Origin: an uncultured Actinomycetes bacterium
GTDB lineage: Bacteria; Actinomycetota; Acidimicrobiia; Acidimicrobiales; Acidimicrobilacustridaceae
Length of the DNA: 64,000 nt
Direction: 5' to 3'
Assembly: GCA_937876315.1 (NCBI GenBank)
Contig: CALEHQ010000028.1
Location: forward strand, 59,680 to 123,679
This document shows positions 35,847-43,739 of the stretch, one piece after another. How positions within the stretch are numbered: position 1 is the first letter of the stretch; the number at the start of each line of letters is the position of its first letter. The translations under genes were made by a program, and so were the position numbers. The notes beneath the pieces are model-generated. The model was not told where the DNA came from. It did no database searches and was given only the letters and a program-made list of their open reading frames with translations.

Positions 35847-37703
35847 ATGGCGGCCGATCCGGACCAGCCATCGCTTTCCTTTGATCCGCCCGCATCGGGC
35901 GGATCAAGCGCGTCCGCAGCTGCTCGAAAGGAATCGCCACCGGTTGGAGCTGACATAGCCGTCGATCAACATGTCGTGCGCGTTCGCCCAGACGAGCCTG
36001 CGATCGATAAAACTTTCGACTACCTCGTTCCAGCTTCGATGTCGGAACAAATTCGCGTCGGAACGATGGTGCGGATTCCGCTTCATGGTCGTCGGGTCGG
36101 TGGCTGGGTTGTTGAAGACCGAGTTGTGCCACCAAGCGGAATCACGTTGCAGTCGATTTCGAAGGTAAGTGGGTGGGGGCCACCGCCGGAACTCTTTGAT
36201 CTTGCCGACTGGGCCTCTTGGCGCTGGGCGGGACGGCCAGCAGCGCTGTTACGTACAGCCTCGCCGCCGGCGATTGTTCGAGGTCTACCGCGTCCGCCGG
36301 TGCGTACGCCCCCGCCGCAACCGGTGACCACCGATGAGGTCCATGCGCTAGCGAAGGAAGCACTTTCCTTTCCAGTAGCAACGGTCCGTCTTGCTCCTGC
36401 TGTCGATCCGTATCCATTGCTTCTCGCTGCAGCAGCCTTAGGGCCAATCCTTATCGCTGCTCCCGTAGCTTCGATGGCACGTCATCTCGGCGTACGTCTT
36501 CGTCGAGCTGGTTTGCCTGTTGCAGTACTTCCCGATGATTGGTCGCTGGCGCGCGCGGGCTGGGCGAACGTGCTTGGTTTACGGGCTGCAGCGTTTGCTC
36601 CAATCGCGACGCCTTCCGCGATTGTCATTCTCGATGAGCACGACGAGTCATTTCAGCAGGAACAAACGCCTACATGGAATGCACGCGATGTGCTGATTGA
36701 GCGAGCGCGTCGATGCGGAATCCCATGTTTGCTTGTGAGTCCGACTCCATCGTTGGAAGCGCTTGGAGTGGGAGCGTTGCTGACGCAATCGCGCAGCGCT
36801 GAGCGCGCTGGATGGCCGCTTTTCGACATCATTGATCGTCGCGATGAACCGCCCGGTTCAGGTCTCTTTAGCGAGCGCTTCGTTCAGGCGCTTCGCGGTG
36901 ACGGTCGAGTTGTTTGCATTCTGAATCGGAAAGGGCGCTCTCGCCTTTCTTCCTGTGTTGCGTGCGGTGAAGTTGCATCCTGCGAAATGTGTGCTGCCGC
37001 TGTCATCCAAGGCGAGGATGGATCTCTTGTGTGTCTGCGATGCGACACGGTTCGGCCCATGCTGTGCGCGAAGTGCGGTGGCACGAAGATGAAGAACCTG
37101 CGCGCTGGCGTCAATCGAGTGCGTGAAGAACTCGAAGCGCTGGCCCGTGAACCTGTTGCCGAACTTACGGCCGAACGAGGCACAGATGCTGGTGGTACCG
37201 GGACCCGAATCGTCGTTGGTACCGAGGCCGCATTGCATCGCATTCATAAAGCCGATGTCGTTGCTTTTCTGGATTTCGATCAGGAACTTCTTGCACCGCG
37301 CTATCGGGCCGCCGAAGAAGCGATGGCGCTGCTTGTTCGTGCCGCGCGCGTTGTCGGGCCGCGCTCGGGTGGTGGTCGAGTTCTCGTGCAAACTCGCCAG
37401 CCTCAACACGAAGTTCTTCAAGGCGCCCTGCTGGCGGAACCAACTCGCGTTTCTGATGCCGAACGAGAGCGACGTCAGTTGCTTGGCTACCCGCCAGCGA
37501 AAGCGATGGCGGTTATCTCCGGAGCTTCAGCGCCGGCATGGATCGACGCCTTTGTTGCTCCAATCGGTGTCGAGGTTCTCGGACCGTCCGACGGGCAGTG
37601 GATTGTTCGTGCGGCAAATCATGAAATTCTTTGCGATGCGCTGGCGTCAGTCTCGCGACCTGCAGGGCGACTTCGTATTGAAGTTGATCCGCTTCGCTTC
37701 TGA
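35847..37703 (+). CDS. priA: Primosomal protein N' (PriA), helicase-deficient form
   Basis: A 618-residue PriA with the N-terminal DNA-binding domain (FDYLVPASMSEQIRVGTMVRIPLHGR) and the zinc region between about residues 370 and 410 with eight Cys in pairs (CVAC, CEMC, CLRC, CAKC). The helicase core is decayed: there is no GxTGSGKT Walker A where it should be (about residue 190), and DEEH is replaced by DEHD near residue 263. Loss of helicase motifs is known in actinobacterial PriA, so replication restart here would rest on DNA binding and replisome contacts. It lies last in the mihF-metK series and faces the minus-strand genes. Confidence 0.9.
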   Translation: MAADPDQPSLSFDPPASGGSSASAAARKESPPVGADIAVDQHVVRVRPDEPAIDKTFDYLVPASMSEQIRVGTMVRIPLHGRRVGGWVVEDRVVPPSGITLQSISKVSGWGPPPELFDLADWASWRWAGRPAALLRTASPPAIVRGLPRPPVRTPPPQPVTTDEVHALAKEALSFPVATVRLAPAVDPYPLLLAAAALGPILIAAPVASMARHLGVRLRRAGLPVAVLPDDWSLARAGWANVLGLRAAAFAPIATPSAIVILDEHDESFQQEQTPTWNARDVLIERARRCGIPCLLVSPTPSLEALGVGALLTQSRSAERAGWPLFDIIDRRDEPPGSGLFSERFVQALRGDGRVVCILNRKGRSRLSSCVACGEVASCEMCAAAVIQGEDGSLVCLRCDTVRPMLCAKCGGTKMKNLRAGVNRVREELEALAREPVAELTAERGTDAGGTGTRIVVGTEAALHRIHKADVVAFLDFDQELLAPRYRAAEEAMALLVRAARVVGPRSGGGRVLVQTRQPQHEVLQGALLAEPTRVSDAERERRQLLGYPPAKAMAVISGASAPAWIDAFVAPIGVEVLGPSDGQWIVRAANHEILCDALASVSRPAGRLRIEVDPLRF

Positions 37704-37715
37704 GTTCCGAAGCGA

Positions 37716-38246
37716 TCAGTCTTCGGCAGTCCAGCCGGCACGACGGGTTTCGTACATCGCAATCGCTGCTGCAGTTCCGACGTTGAGCGAGCCGATCTTG
37801 CCCAACTGGGGGATGTATGCCAGCGCGTCGGCGCCGGCGAGAAGTTCTTTCGACAGTCCTCGGTCCTCATGGCCCATGACAATGCAGACGTTCCCGGACA
37901 GGTCGGTTTCGTGAAGCGGCACCGCTCCTTCAGCCAGTTCCACGCCGACAACTCGGTAACCCGCAGCATGAGCGGCAGCGAGTGCTTCGGCGGAGGATTC
38001 GCAGGCGGTGGTCGTGACGAATTTCTGTGAGCCAAGAGCGGTCTTTTGGACCTTGGCATCGTTTGGCGATGGCGATCCCACCAGCCAGAGGTGGTCGACG
38101 CTGTAGGCCGCTGCAGTTCGCAGGATTGAACCAAGGTTGAAAGGGTTCTGGACGCCGTCGAGCATGAGCGCCAGTTTGCGATCATTGCGACGTCGCCAAT
38201 CTCGGTGAAGTCGTTTTAATTCCGTGCCGCCAAGATTTCGTGTCAT
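37716..38246 (-). CDS. SpoU/TrmH family RNA 2'-O-methyltransferase
   Basis: A 176-residue SPOUT enzyme. The family motifs are NPFNLGSILRTAAAYSVDHLWLVG, then GHEDRGLSKELL and IPQLGKIGSLNVGTAAAIAMYE, which form the knotted SAM site and dimer surface. The expected action is ribose methylation of tRNA or rRNA; the exact base is not known. I chose the ATG at 38246, which overlaps the stop of the preceding minus-strand gene as ATGA; the frame extends 14 codons further upstream without support. It converges with priA, 12 bases apart, with no terminator seen between them. Confidence 0.85.
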   Translation of the reverse strand: MTRNLGGTELKRLHRDWRRRNDRKLALMLDGVQNPFNLGSILRTAAAYSVDHLWLVGSPSPNDAKVQKTALGSQKFVTTTACESSAEALAAAHAAGYRVVGVELAEGAVPLHETDLSGNVCIVMGHEDRGLSKELLAGADALAYIPQLGKIGSLNVGTAAAIAMYETRRAGWTAED

Positions 38247-38890
38247 CGGGCTTTCACCTCTAGAAGTCGATAGCCCGCGCGTGAACACACGCGAGACGTT
38301 GCCCAGCCTTGTTCTGTCATCCAGTCGGCCAGCGAATCAGCGCCGAGATGTCGCTGGACGACGAGCCACGCGGTTCCGGTAGGGCTCAGTCGGTCAAGCC
38401 AAAGTGTCAGCATGTGATGCATCGCAGGCTTACCAATGCGAATTGATGGATTCGACCAAATTCCATCGAATTTGATGTCAGCAAGAGCGGCGATGTCCTC
38501 CGAAGTCCCGTCGACTGCGATGCCGTCGGAATCAACCACGACTGCATGAATGTCGGTGCAACCATTGAGGGCGCCATTGCGGGCGGTGAGAGCGACTGCA
38601 CGTTCGTTGAGATCGACAGCCCAAACGCCGCTTGAGGGGGACCGCTTGGCCAGACTCACAGCGATGGGGCCATAGCCACAGCCGAGGTCGCACACATTGG
38701 ACATGGCCGCAGTCGGGTGAGGCGCTTCTTGCAGGAGCAGACGTGTTCCGGCATCGACTCGACTATTGGAGAACACACCGCGATCGGTGGTGAAACGCAG
38801 CTCGAGGTCGGGGAGTGAAAGGCCGATTTCGCGTTCTTCGGAATCCACTGCCGGAGTCCGGGAGAAGTACTGAGACGAGGAGCCGGACAT
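38243..38890 (-). CDS. RsmC-like class I SAM methyltransferase
   Basis: A 215-residue protein with a short N-terminal part and a Rossmann methyltransferase domain. Motif I is VCDLGCGYGPIAVSLA, and VDLNERAVALTARNGALNG follows. The catalytic motif that reads NPPxRxGK in RsmC and related N2-guanine enzymes is SNPSIRIGK here, with Ser in place of the second Pro. This fits the short RsmC-like group that methylates 16S rRNA, but activity is uncertain because of the change. Its start lies directly opposite def and it probably shares a bidirectional promoter with it. Confidence 0.8.
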   Translation of the reverse strand: MSGSSSQYFSRTPAVDSEEREIGLSLPDLELRFTTDRGVFSNSRVDAGTRLLLQEAPHPTAAMSNVCDLGCGYGPIAVSLAKRSPSSGVWAVDLNERAVALTARNGALNGCTDIHAVVVDSDGIAVDGTSEDIAALADIKFDGIWSNPSIRIGKPAMHHMLTLWLDRLSPTGTAWLVVQRHLGADSLADWMTEQGWATSRVCSRAGYRLLEVKAR

Positions 38891-38896
38891 GTCACG

Positions 38897-38906
38897 ACGC
38901 TACCCT
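38897..38906. promoter_or_regulatory. Bidirectional promoter with overlapping -10 boxes
   Basis: On the plus strand TACCCT (38901-38906) ends 6 bases before the def ATG 38913. On the minus strand TAGCGT (38902-38897) ends 6 bases before the ATG at 38890. The boxes overlap at one TA step (38901-38902), so both genes would have leaderless mRNAs starting from one ten-base element. Confidence 0.6.
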
Positions 38907-38912
38907 TGTGGC

Positions 38913-39455
38913 ATGGCTCCGCACTCGATCCGCATCATCGGTGACCCCGTGCTTACCCAGCGCGCCTCTGAGGTCACAAATGTCGACGGTGCATTCGCTC
39001 GACTCGTTCAAGACATGTTTGTCACGATGTACGACGCGCCAGGGGTCGGGCTTGCCGCTCCGCAGATCGGGGTGCAGAAACGCTTCTTCGTTTTCGACCA
39101 CGACGATGCGCCCGGAGTGATTATCAATCCCGTCATCGTCGAATCTCGTGGCGAGGCGGAGTTCACCGAGGGCTGTCTCTCGATCCCGGGCTTGCATTTC
39201 GAAATTATTCGCCCGGCAGAAATTCATGTGAAGGGTTACGACCTCGACGGCAACGAGATCGATCTAGAACTCGACGACTTCGCCGCACGCGTGTTCCAGC
39301 ACGAAATCGACCACCTCGAGGGAATCCTCATGGAGACACTTTTAACTCCGGAGCAACTCGCCGAAAGTCGAGCCGCGATTCGAGAACTCCGAGCTCTGGG
39401 CGTTGGTCAACTTCCTGAACCAGAGGTTGGCATCGGCCGACTTCGGTTGCCTTAA
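38913..39455 (+). CDS. def: Peptide deformylase
   Basis: Def (180 residues) removes the formyl group from new proteins. All three motifs are present: GVGLAAPQIG (residues 44-53), EGCLSIPG with the metal ligand Cys88, and HEIDHLEG with His130 and His134. An in-frame ATG at 38889 would overlap the start codon of the opposite gene and lies upstream of the promoter box, so ATG 38913 is preferred. It leads def-fmt-rsmB, the usual order, linking formylation and deformylation of the initiator Met. Confidence 0.94.
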   Translation: MAPHSIRIIGDPVLTQRASEVTNVDGAFARLVQDMFVTMYDAPGVGLAAPQIGVQKRFFVFDHDDAPGVIINPVIVESRGEAEFTEGCLSIPGLHFEIIRPAEIHVKGYDLDGNEIDLELDDFAARVFQHEIDHLEGILMETLLTPEQLAESRAAIRELRALGVGQLPEPEVGIGRLRLP

Positions 39456-39462
39456 GAGATTC

Positions 39463-40359
39463 ATGACTGAACCGACCTTGGCGCGTCCCCCGGCGCGGCC
39501 GAAACGGCTCGCGTATCTCGGAACCCCGGATGTCGCAGTTGAGCCTTTGAAGGCCTTGGTTCGCGCTGGGTTTGAAATTCCCATCGTAATTTCTGGCTCT
39601 GACAAAAGACGCGGCCGTGGGGGAGAGCTGTCTCCTTCCCCGGTGAAGGCTGCCGCTTTGGAGCTCGGTCTTTCGGTGTCGGACCAGTTAGAAGATGTTT
39701 TGGCTGCCGGGGTCGATCTTGCTGTCGTGGTCGCTTATGGACGAATCATCCCCGCATCGATTCTTGAAGTCGTTCCAATGATCAACATCCATTTCTCGTT
39801 GTTGCCGAAGTGGCGCGGTGCTGCACCGGTAGAGCGCGCGCTTCTCGCTGGCGACGCTGAGACCGGCGTTTGCCTGATGGATATCGGAATCGAACTCGAT
39901 ACGGGTGATGTCTATGCCCGCACGGTTACACCGATCGCTGATGACGACACGTTGGCAACGTTGAGGGCGAGACTCATCGCTCTGGGCTCAGAACTACTTG
40001 TCGAAACATTGAGCGCCGACCTGCCCATTCCCGCACCCCAGACTGGAGAAGCCTCCTACGCCAAGAAGATCTCAGCCGCGGAACTCGAAATCGACTGGAC
40101 GCTGCCGGCTTCGACAATCGAACGGTTCGTCCGTCTTGGCGGGGCATGGACCACGTTCCGAGGAACTCGCTTGAAGGTTCATGAAGTCTCGTTTGGTGGA
40201 GCTGCTGGAGCGCCCGGAACGATCGACGGCCTCGTTGTGGGCTGCGGCGAAGGCGCTCTCGAGCTCGTTGTGATTCAGCCCGAAGGTAAAGCGCGTCAAG
40301 ATGCAGCTGCGTGGCGCAATGGTGCCCGTCCATCCTCCGATGATCGATTGGGACAATGA
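39463..40359 (+). CDS. fmt: Methionyl-tRNA formyltransferase
   Basis: Fmt (298 residues) formylates initiator Met-tRNA. Near the start is LAYLGTPDVAVEPLKAL, then RRGRGGELSPSPVK, and the formyl-folate site INIHFSLLPKWRGAAPVERALL with the catalytic Asn and His, followed by GIELDTGDVYA. The C-terminal tRNA-binding domain is shorter than in enteric Fmt. Seven bases separate it from def, and its stop overlaps the rsmB ATG as ATGA. Confidence 0.95.
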   Translation: MTEPTLARPPARPKRLAYLGTPDVAVEPLKALVRAGFEIPIVISGSDKRRGRGGELSPSPVKAAALELGLSVSDQLEDVLAAGVDLAVVVAYGRIIPASILEVVPMINIHFSLLPKWRGAAPVERALLAGDAETGVCLMDIGIELDTGDVYARTVTPIADDDTLATLRARLIALGSELLVETLSADLPIPAPQTGEASYAKKISAAELEIDWTLPASTIERFVRLGGAWTTFRGTRLKVHEVSFGGAAGAPGTIDGLVVGCGEGALELVVIQPEGKARQDAAAWRNGARPSSDDRLGQ

Positions 40360-41564
40360 CCGCACCGCCAAAGAAGAAACAAGGCGGGGGTCGCGGAGAC
40401 GTCGCGGGCGTTGCGGCGCGTCAGCTTGCCGCCGACGCGCTCATCCGGATTGAGCGCGATGGCGCTTTTGCCAACATCGTTTTGTCGCCGATGCTCACCA
40501 AGAGTTCGCTTGAACAGCGCGATCGTGGATTCGTAACGGAACTGGTTTACGGAACAACTCGAATGCGTCGGTCTTGCGATTGGTTGATCGATCGGTTTCT
40601 TCCTGATCCTGAACGAGTTGACCTCATCGCGCGTACCTGGCTTCGACTCGGTGCGTTCCAATTGGCATTTCTTGGCACGCCCCCACACGCTGCGGTGAGT
40701 GCGACTGTGGAAGCGGCACCTCGGAAAATCAGCGGGTTATGCAACGCCGTGCTTCGAAAGGTCGCAACCTCGCTTCCGGTCGAGTGGCCCACTGATGCAT
40801 TACGACTTTCTCAACCCGAGTGGATCGTGAATCGACTCACCGAGGATCTCGGAGCCGATCGTGCCATCGCCGCGCTCGAATCGATGAATGAAGCCGCTGT
40901 TGTCACAACCCGTGATGACGGCTACATCCAAGACGAAGGTTCGCAACTCGTAGCAGCGGCGGTCGACGCGCAACCCGGTGATCGTGTGCTCGACGTATGT
41001 GCAGCCCCGGGCGGAAAGGCCACGGCACTTGTCGCGGAGGGAGCAATCGTTATTGCCGCCGATATGCGTCCGTCTCGCCTCACGTTGTTGTCGAGTAACC
41101 GCGATCGCCTTGACATAAGTCCAAGCGATATGCAGATCGTCGGCGCCGACGGAACGGCGCCTCCATTTCGCCCGCACTCGTTTGATCGCGTGCTGCTTGA
41201 TGCCCCGTGTTCGGGTTTGGGCGCGCTGCGCCGTCGGCCCGATGCTCGTTGGCGGATTGCTCAGAAGGACATCGATGAGCTCGTGCAGCTTCAGCGACAG
41301 CTGTTTACCCAAGCAATAGCGTTGGTCCGGCCGGGAGGCGAGTTGGTCTACAGCGTTTGCACCATCACCGCTGCCGAGACGTCGGAACTCGATGCATGGG
41401 CGTTGCAAACATTCCCTGAACTCAAAGCACGTCCCATCGAACAATCTCCCTGGATGCCACTAGGGCGCGGCGGACTTCTTCTCCCGCAAGATGCAGGAAC
41501 TGATGGCATGTACATCCTGCGACTCGGAGTTCCCCGGACAAGAAAGATCGGAACGAATGACTGA
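40356..41564 (+). CDS. rsmB: 16S rRNA (cytosine-5) methyltransferase, RsmB/Sun type
   Basis: A 402-residue protein with an N-terminal NusB-like RNA-binding domain (ARQLAADALIRIERDGAFANIVL) and a methyltransferase domain. VLDVCAAPGGKATALV is the SAM site, LLDAPCSGLGALRRRPDARWR holds one of the two catalytic Cys, and YSVCTITAAET holds the other. It methylates C967 of 16S rRNA in Escherichia coli; the same target is assumed. It overlaps fmt by four bases and the next gene by eight. Confidence 0.93.
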   Translation: MTAPPKKKQGGGRGDVAGVAARQLAADALIRIERDGAFANIVLSPMLTKSSLEQRDRGFVTELVYGTTRMRRSCDWLIDRFLPDPERVDLIARTWLRLGAFQLAFLGTPPHAAVSATVEAAPRKISGLCNAVLRKVATSLPVEWPTDALRLSQPEWIVNRLTEDLGADRAIAALESMNEAAVVTTRDDGYIQDEGSQLVAAAVDAQPGDRVLDVCAAPGGKATALVAEGAIVIAADMRPSRLTLLSSNRDRLDISPSDMQIVGADGTAPPFRPHSFDRVLLDAPCSGLGALRRRPDARWRIAQKDIDELVQLQRQLFTQAIALVRPGGELVYSVCTITAAETSELDAWALQTFPELKARPIEQSPWMPLGRGGLLLPQDAGTDGMYILRLGVPRTRKIGTND

Positions 41565-42048
41565 CCACGCAGCAATGACAACGCCGACAACTGGGTTGGC
41601 TGCAAAAGTTCTCACTGTTTCCGATGGAGTGGTGGCCGGAACTCGCGACGACAAAAGTGGCCGTGCGCTCGTGGAACGCCTCACGGCAGAAGGTTTCGAA
41701 GTCGTCGAACACCGTGTCGTTGCCGATGGCATTCAAACAGTGGGCGAAGCAATTTTTGAAATGTCCGAACGATTCAACGGTCTCATCATTTCTACTGGCG
41801 GTACCGGATTTGGTCCCCGCGATCTTTCGCCTGAAGGGACGAAGATGATTCTCGATCGCGAAGCGCCGGGTCTTGCCGAAGCGATGCGGGGCGTGAATCC
41901 ACTCGGTCGTTTGTCTCGGGGGGTTGCTGGCACACGAGGCCAAGCCCTCATTCTCAACACCCCGGGCTCCACGGCAGGAACAATCGAGTGTCTCGAAGCC
42001 GTACTCGATGTCATTCCACACGCGATTCGCCTTCTTGCAGGTGACTGA
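41557..42048 (+). CDS. MoaB/MogA family molybdopterin-binding protein
   Basis: A 163-residue single-domain protein with VLTVSDGVVAGTRDDKSG, IISTGGTGFGPRDLSPEGT and LNTPGSTAGTIECLE, the substrate-binding loops of the MoaB/MogA fold. Such proteins adenylylate molybdopterin in molybdenum cofactor synthesis. No other cofactor gene is close by; the neighbours are translation and riboflavin genes. ATG 41557 overlaps the rsmB stop; ATG 41575 is another possible start. MoaB and MogA cannot be told apart here. Confidence 0.85.
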   Translation: MTDHAAMTTPTTGLAAKVLTVSDGVVAGTRDDKSGRALVERLTAEGFEVVEHRVVADGIQTVGEAIFEMSERFNGLIISTGGTGFGPRDLSPEGTKMILDREAPGLAEAMRGVNPLGRLSRGVAGTRGQALILNTPGSTAGTIECLEAVLDVIPHAIRLLAGD

Positions 42049-42109
42049 ATTCCCAGCACACAGCGTTGTTCGTTGGGTTTCGGACTGAACTGCCATCGTT
42101 CTCACCCGG

Positions 42110-42115
42110 TACGAT
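42110..42115 (+). promoter_or_regulatory. Possible -10 box TACGAT before ribD
   Basis: TACGAT follows CCCGG and would start transcription near 42122, downstream of the in-frame TTG at 42073. This argues for a ribD start after that point, most simply ATG 42154. No FMN riboswitch fits in this gap. Confidence 0.4.
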
Positions 42116-42153
42116 CAATCGCTATCGCAGCCACATCCACCGACGAGACCCGT

Positions 42154-43137
42154 ATGGGTCAGGCAATGACTGCCGCGGCCAACGTTCGCCGTCGCGTCGC
42201 GCCTCGGCCATGGGTCGGAGCGGTGGTGGTCCCAGCTGGCCAGCCTGAACATCCAGGCTTCGAAGGCGCCACCGACGGGCGCACAGGCGATCACGCGGAA
42301 GTCATGGCACTCACGGCTGCAGGTGATGCGGCCAAGGGGTCCACTCTCTATGTGACTCTCGAGCCTTGTTCTCACCATGGCCTTACGCCGCCTTGTGCTG
42401 AAGCGGTGATTGCCGCTGGCGTTGGCCGCGTTGTTATTGGCGTTGCTGATCCGGATCAAAACGTTTCGGGTCGGGGAATCACGCTCCTTCGTTCAGAAGG
42501 AATCGATGTCGAGATTGGTTGCTGCTCCGAAGATGTCACTCGCCAACTGGCTCCGTACCTTCATCACCGTGCGACTGGTCGACCTTTCGTTGTGCTGAAA
42601 CTTGCTGCCACCCTCGATGGTCGTACTGCTGCGCCCGACGGCACTTCGCAGTGGATCACCGGCGACGAGGCGCGACTCGATGCACACCGGCTCCGTGCCG
42701 ACAGCGACGCGATCATTGTTGGTGCTGGCACGGTTCGAGCCGACAACCCAATGCTGACGGTTCGGCTTCCAGATGCGGAGCAGGGTTCGGACGACACCGA
42801 ACCTCTGCGTGTGGTTTTGGGGGCGGCCCCTGCCGATGCGGCGATCCAGCCCTGTCTCGAGGTTTCGGGCGATCTCTCAGCGATTCTCCAGGATTTGGGT
42901 GATCGGGGAGTACTCCAAGTCATGATCGAGGGCGGCGCCACGGTGGCCAAGGCATTCCACGAGGCGGGCTTGGTGGATCGGTACGTGGTCTATGTGGCAC
43001 CGGCCTTTTTCGGCGGGGACGACGCCATTGGGCTGTTCTCTGGGCCGGGAGTTCCCACGATCGGCCAGCTCTGGCGAGGTCGAATTGTGGACGTGGCTCG
43101 GGTGGGGGACGATCTTCGGCTGGAGATCGAGGCCTGA
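42154..43137 (+). CDS. ribD: Riboflavin biosynthesis protein RibD (deaminase/reductase)
   Basis: RibD performs the second and third steps from GTP: deamination of the pyrimidine ring and reduction of the ribose. The deaminase half has WVGAVVVP, the zinc site HAEVMAL and PCSHHGLTPPCAEAV. The reductase half begins near RPFVVLKLAATLDGRTA and has WITGDEARLDAHRLRADSDAIIVGAGTVRADNP and VMIEGGATVAKAF. The start is uncertain: ATG 42154 is the first normal codon, while TTG 42073 lies upstream of the probable promoter. The helix usually before this Met (DETR here) is then lost, so a non-standard start near 42124 is not excluded. Confidence 0.88.
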   Translation: MGQAMTAAANVRRRVAPRPWVGAVVVPAGQPEHPGFEGATDGRTGDHAEVMALTAAGDAAKGSTLYVTLEPCSHHGLTPPCAEAVIAAGVGRVVIGVADPDQNVSGRGITLLRSEGIDVEIGCCSEDVTRQLAPYLHHRATGRPFVVLKLAATLDGRTAAPDGTSQWITGDEARLDAHRLRADSDAIIVGAGTVRADNPMLTVRLPDAEQGSDDTEPLRVVLGAAPADAAIQPCLEVSGDLSAILQDLGDRGVLQVMIEGGATVAKAFHEAGLVDRYVVYVAPAFFGGDDAIGLFSGPGVPTIGQLWRGRIVDVARVGDDLRLEIEA

Positions 43138-43139
43138 TC

Positions 43140-43739
43140 ATGTTCACCGGAATAGTTGAAGAACTCGGAACCGTGGCATCTCGAGATGGCTCGCGTCTTC
43201 GCATCAGCTGTTCGGCTGTGCTCGAAGGTGCGTCGATCGGCGATTCCACGGCAGTGAACGGCTGTTGCCTCACGATTGTTGCGTTCGATGCTGCGGCCGG
43301 ATGGTGGGAAGCCGATGTCAGCGACGAGACCTTTAACCGCACCAATCTCGGAGCACTCTCTGCGGGTGACCCAGTCAATCTCGAACGCCCCGTTCGCCTT
43401 GAAGATCGACTTGGTGGTCATCTCGTTCAGGGCCATGTCGACGCTGTCGGTGAAGTTGTGGTGGGCGTACCGGATCTCCAAGTACGCATGCCAGCGAATC
43501 TTCTTCGGTACGTCGTTGAAAAAGGTTCGATCACTGTTGATGGCATCTCGCTCACCGTCGTTAAACCTCTCGACGATGGTTTCACTGTTGCGGTGATCCC
43601 CCATACCTCCGCTGTGACCACGCTCGGCCACAAAGGTCCTGGGTCTCCGGTCAATCTCGAGGTCGATGTCATGGCTAAATACACCGAGCGTCTCATCGAG
43701 GCGCAGCTTGCTTCTCTCACCCGGTCCGAGGAGGACTGA
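43140..43739 (+). CDS. ribE: Riboflavin synthase, alpha subunit
   Basis: A 199-residue protein built of two similar lumazine-binding barrels, typical of the trimeric enzyme that makes riboflavin from two lumazine molecules. It starts MFTGIVEELG; GDSTAVNGCCLTIV and GSITVDGISLTVV are the equivalent ligand-binding stretches of the two halves, and GHLVQGHVDAVGEV links them. It begins two bases after ribD and shares one base with ribBA. The symbol ribC is used for the same gene in some species. Confidence 0.95.
   Translation: MFTGIVEELGTVASRDGSRLRISCSAVLEGASIGDSTAVNGCCLTIVAFDAAAGWWEADVSDETFNRTNLGALSAGDPVNLERPVRLEDRLGGHLVQGHVDAVGEVVVGVPDLQVRMPANLLRYVVEKGSITVDGISLTVVKPLDDGFTVAVIPHTSAVTTLGHKGPGSPVNLEVDVMAKYTERLIEAQLASLTRSEED

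Noticed and set aside
38889..38912. def starting at ATG 38889
   Set aside because: It overlaps the start codon of the opposite gene and lies upstream of the predicted transcription start; the eight extra residues are not part of the deformylase core.
42049..42153. FMN riboswitch before ribD
   Set aside because: The gap is too short and lacks the conserved RFN element sequences.
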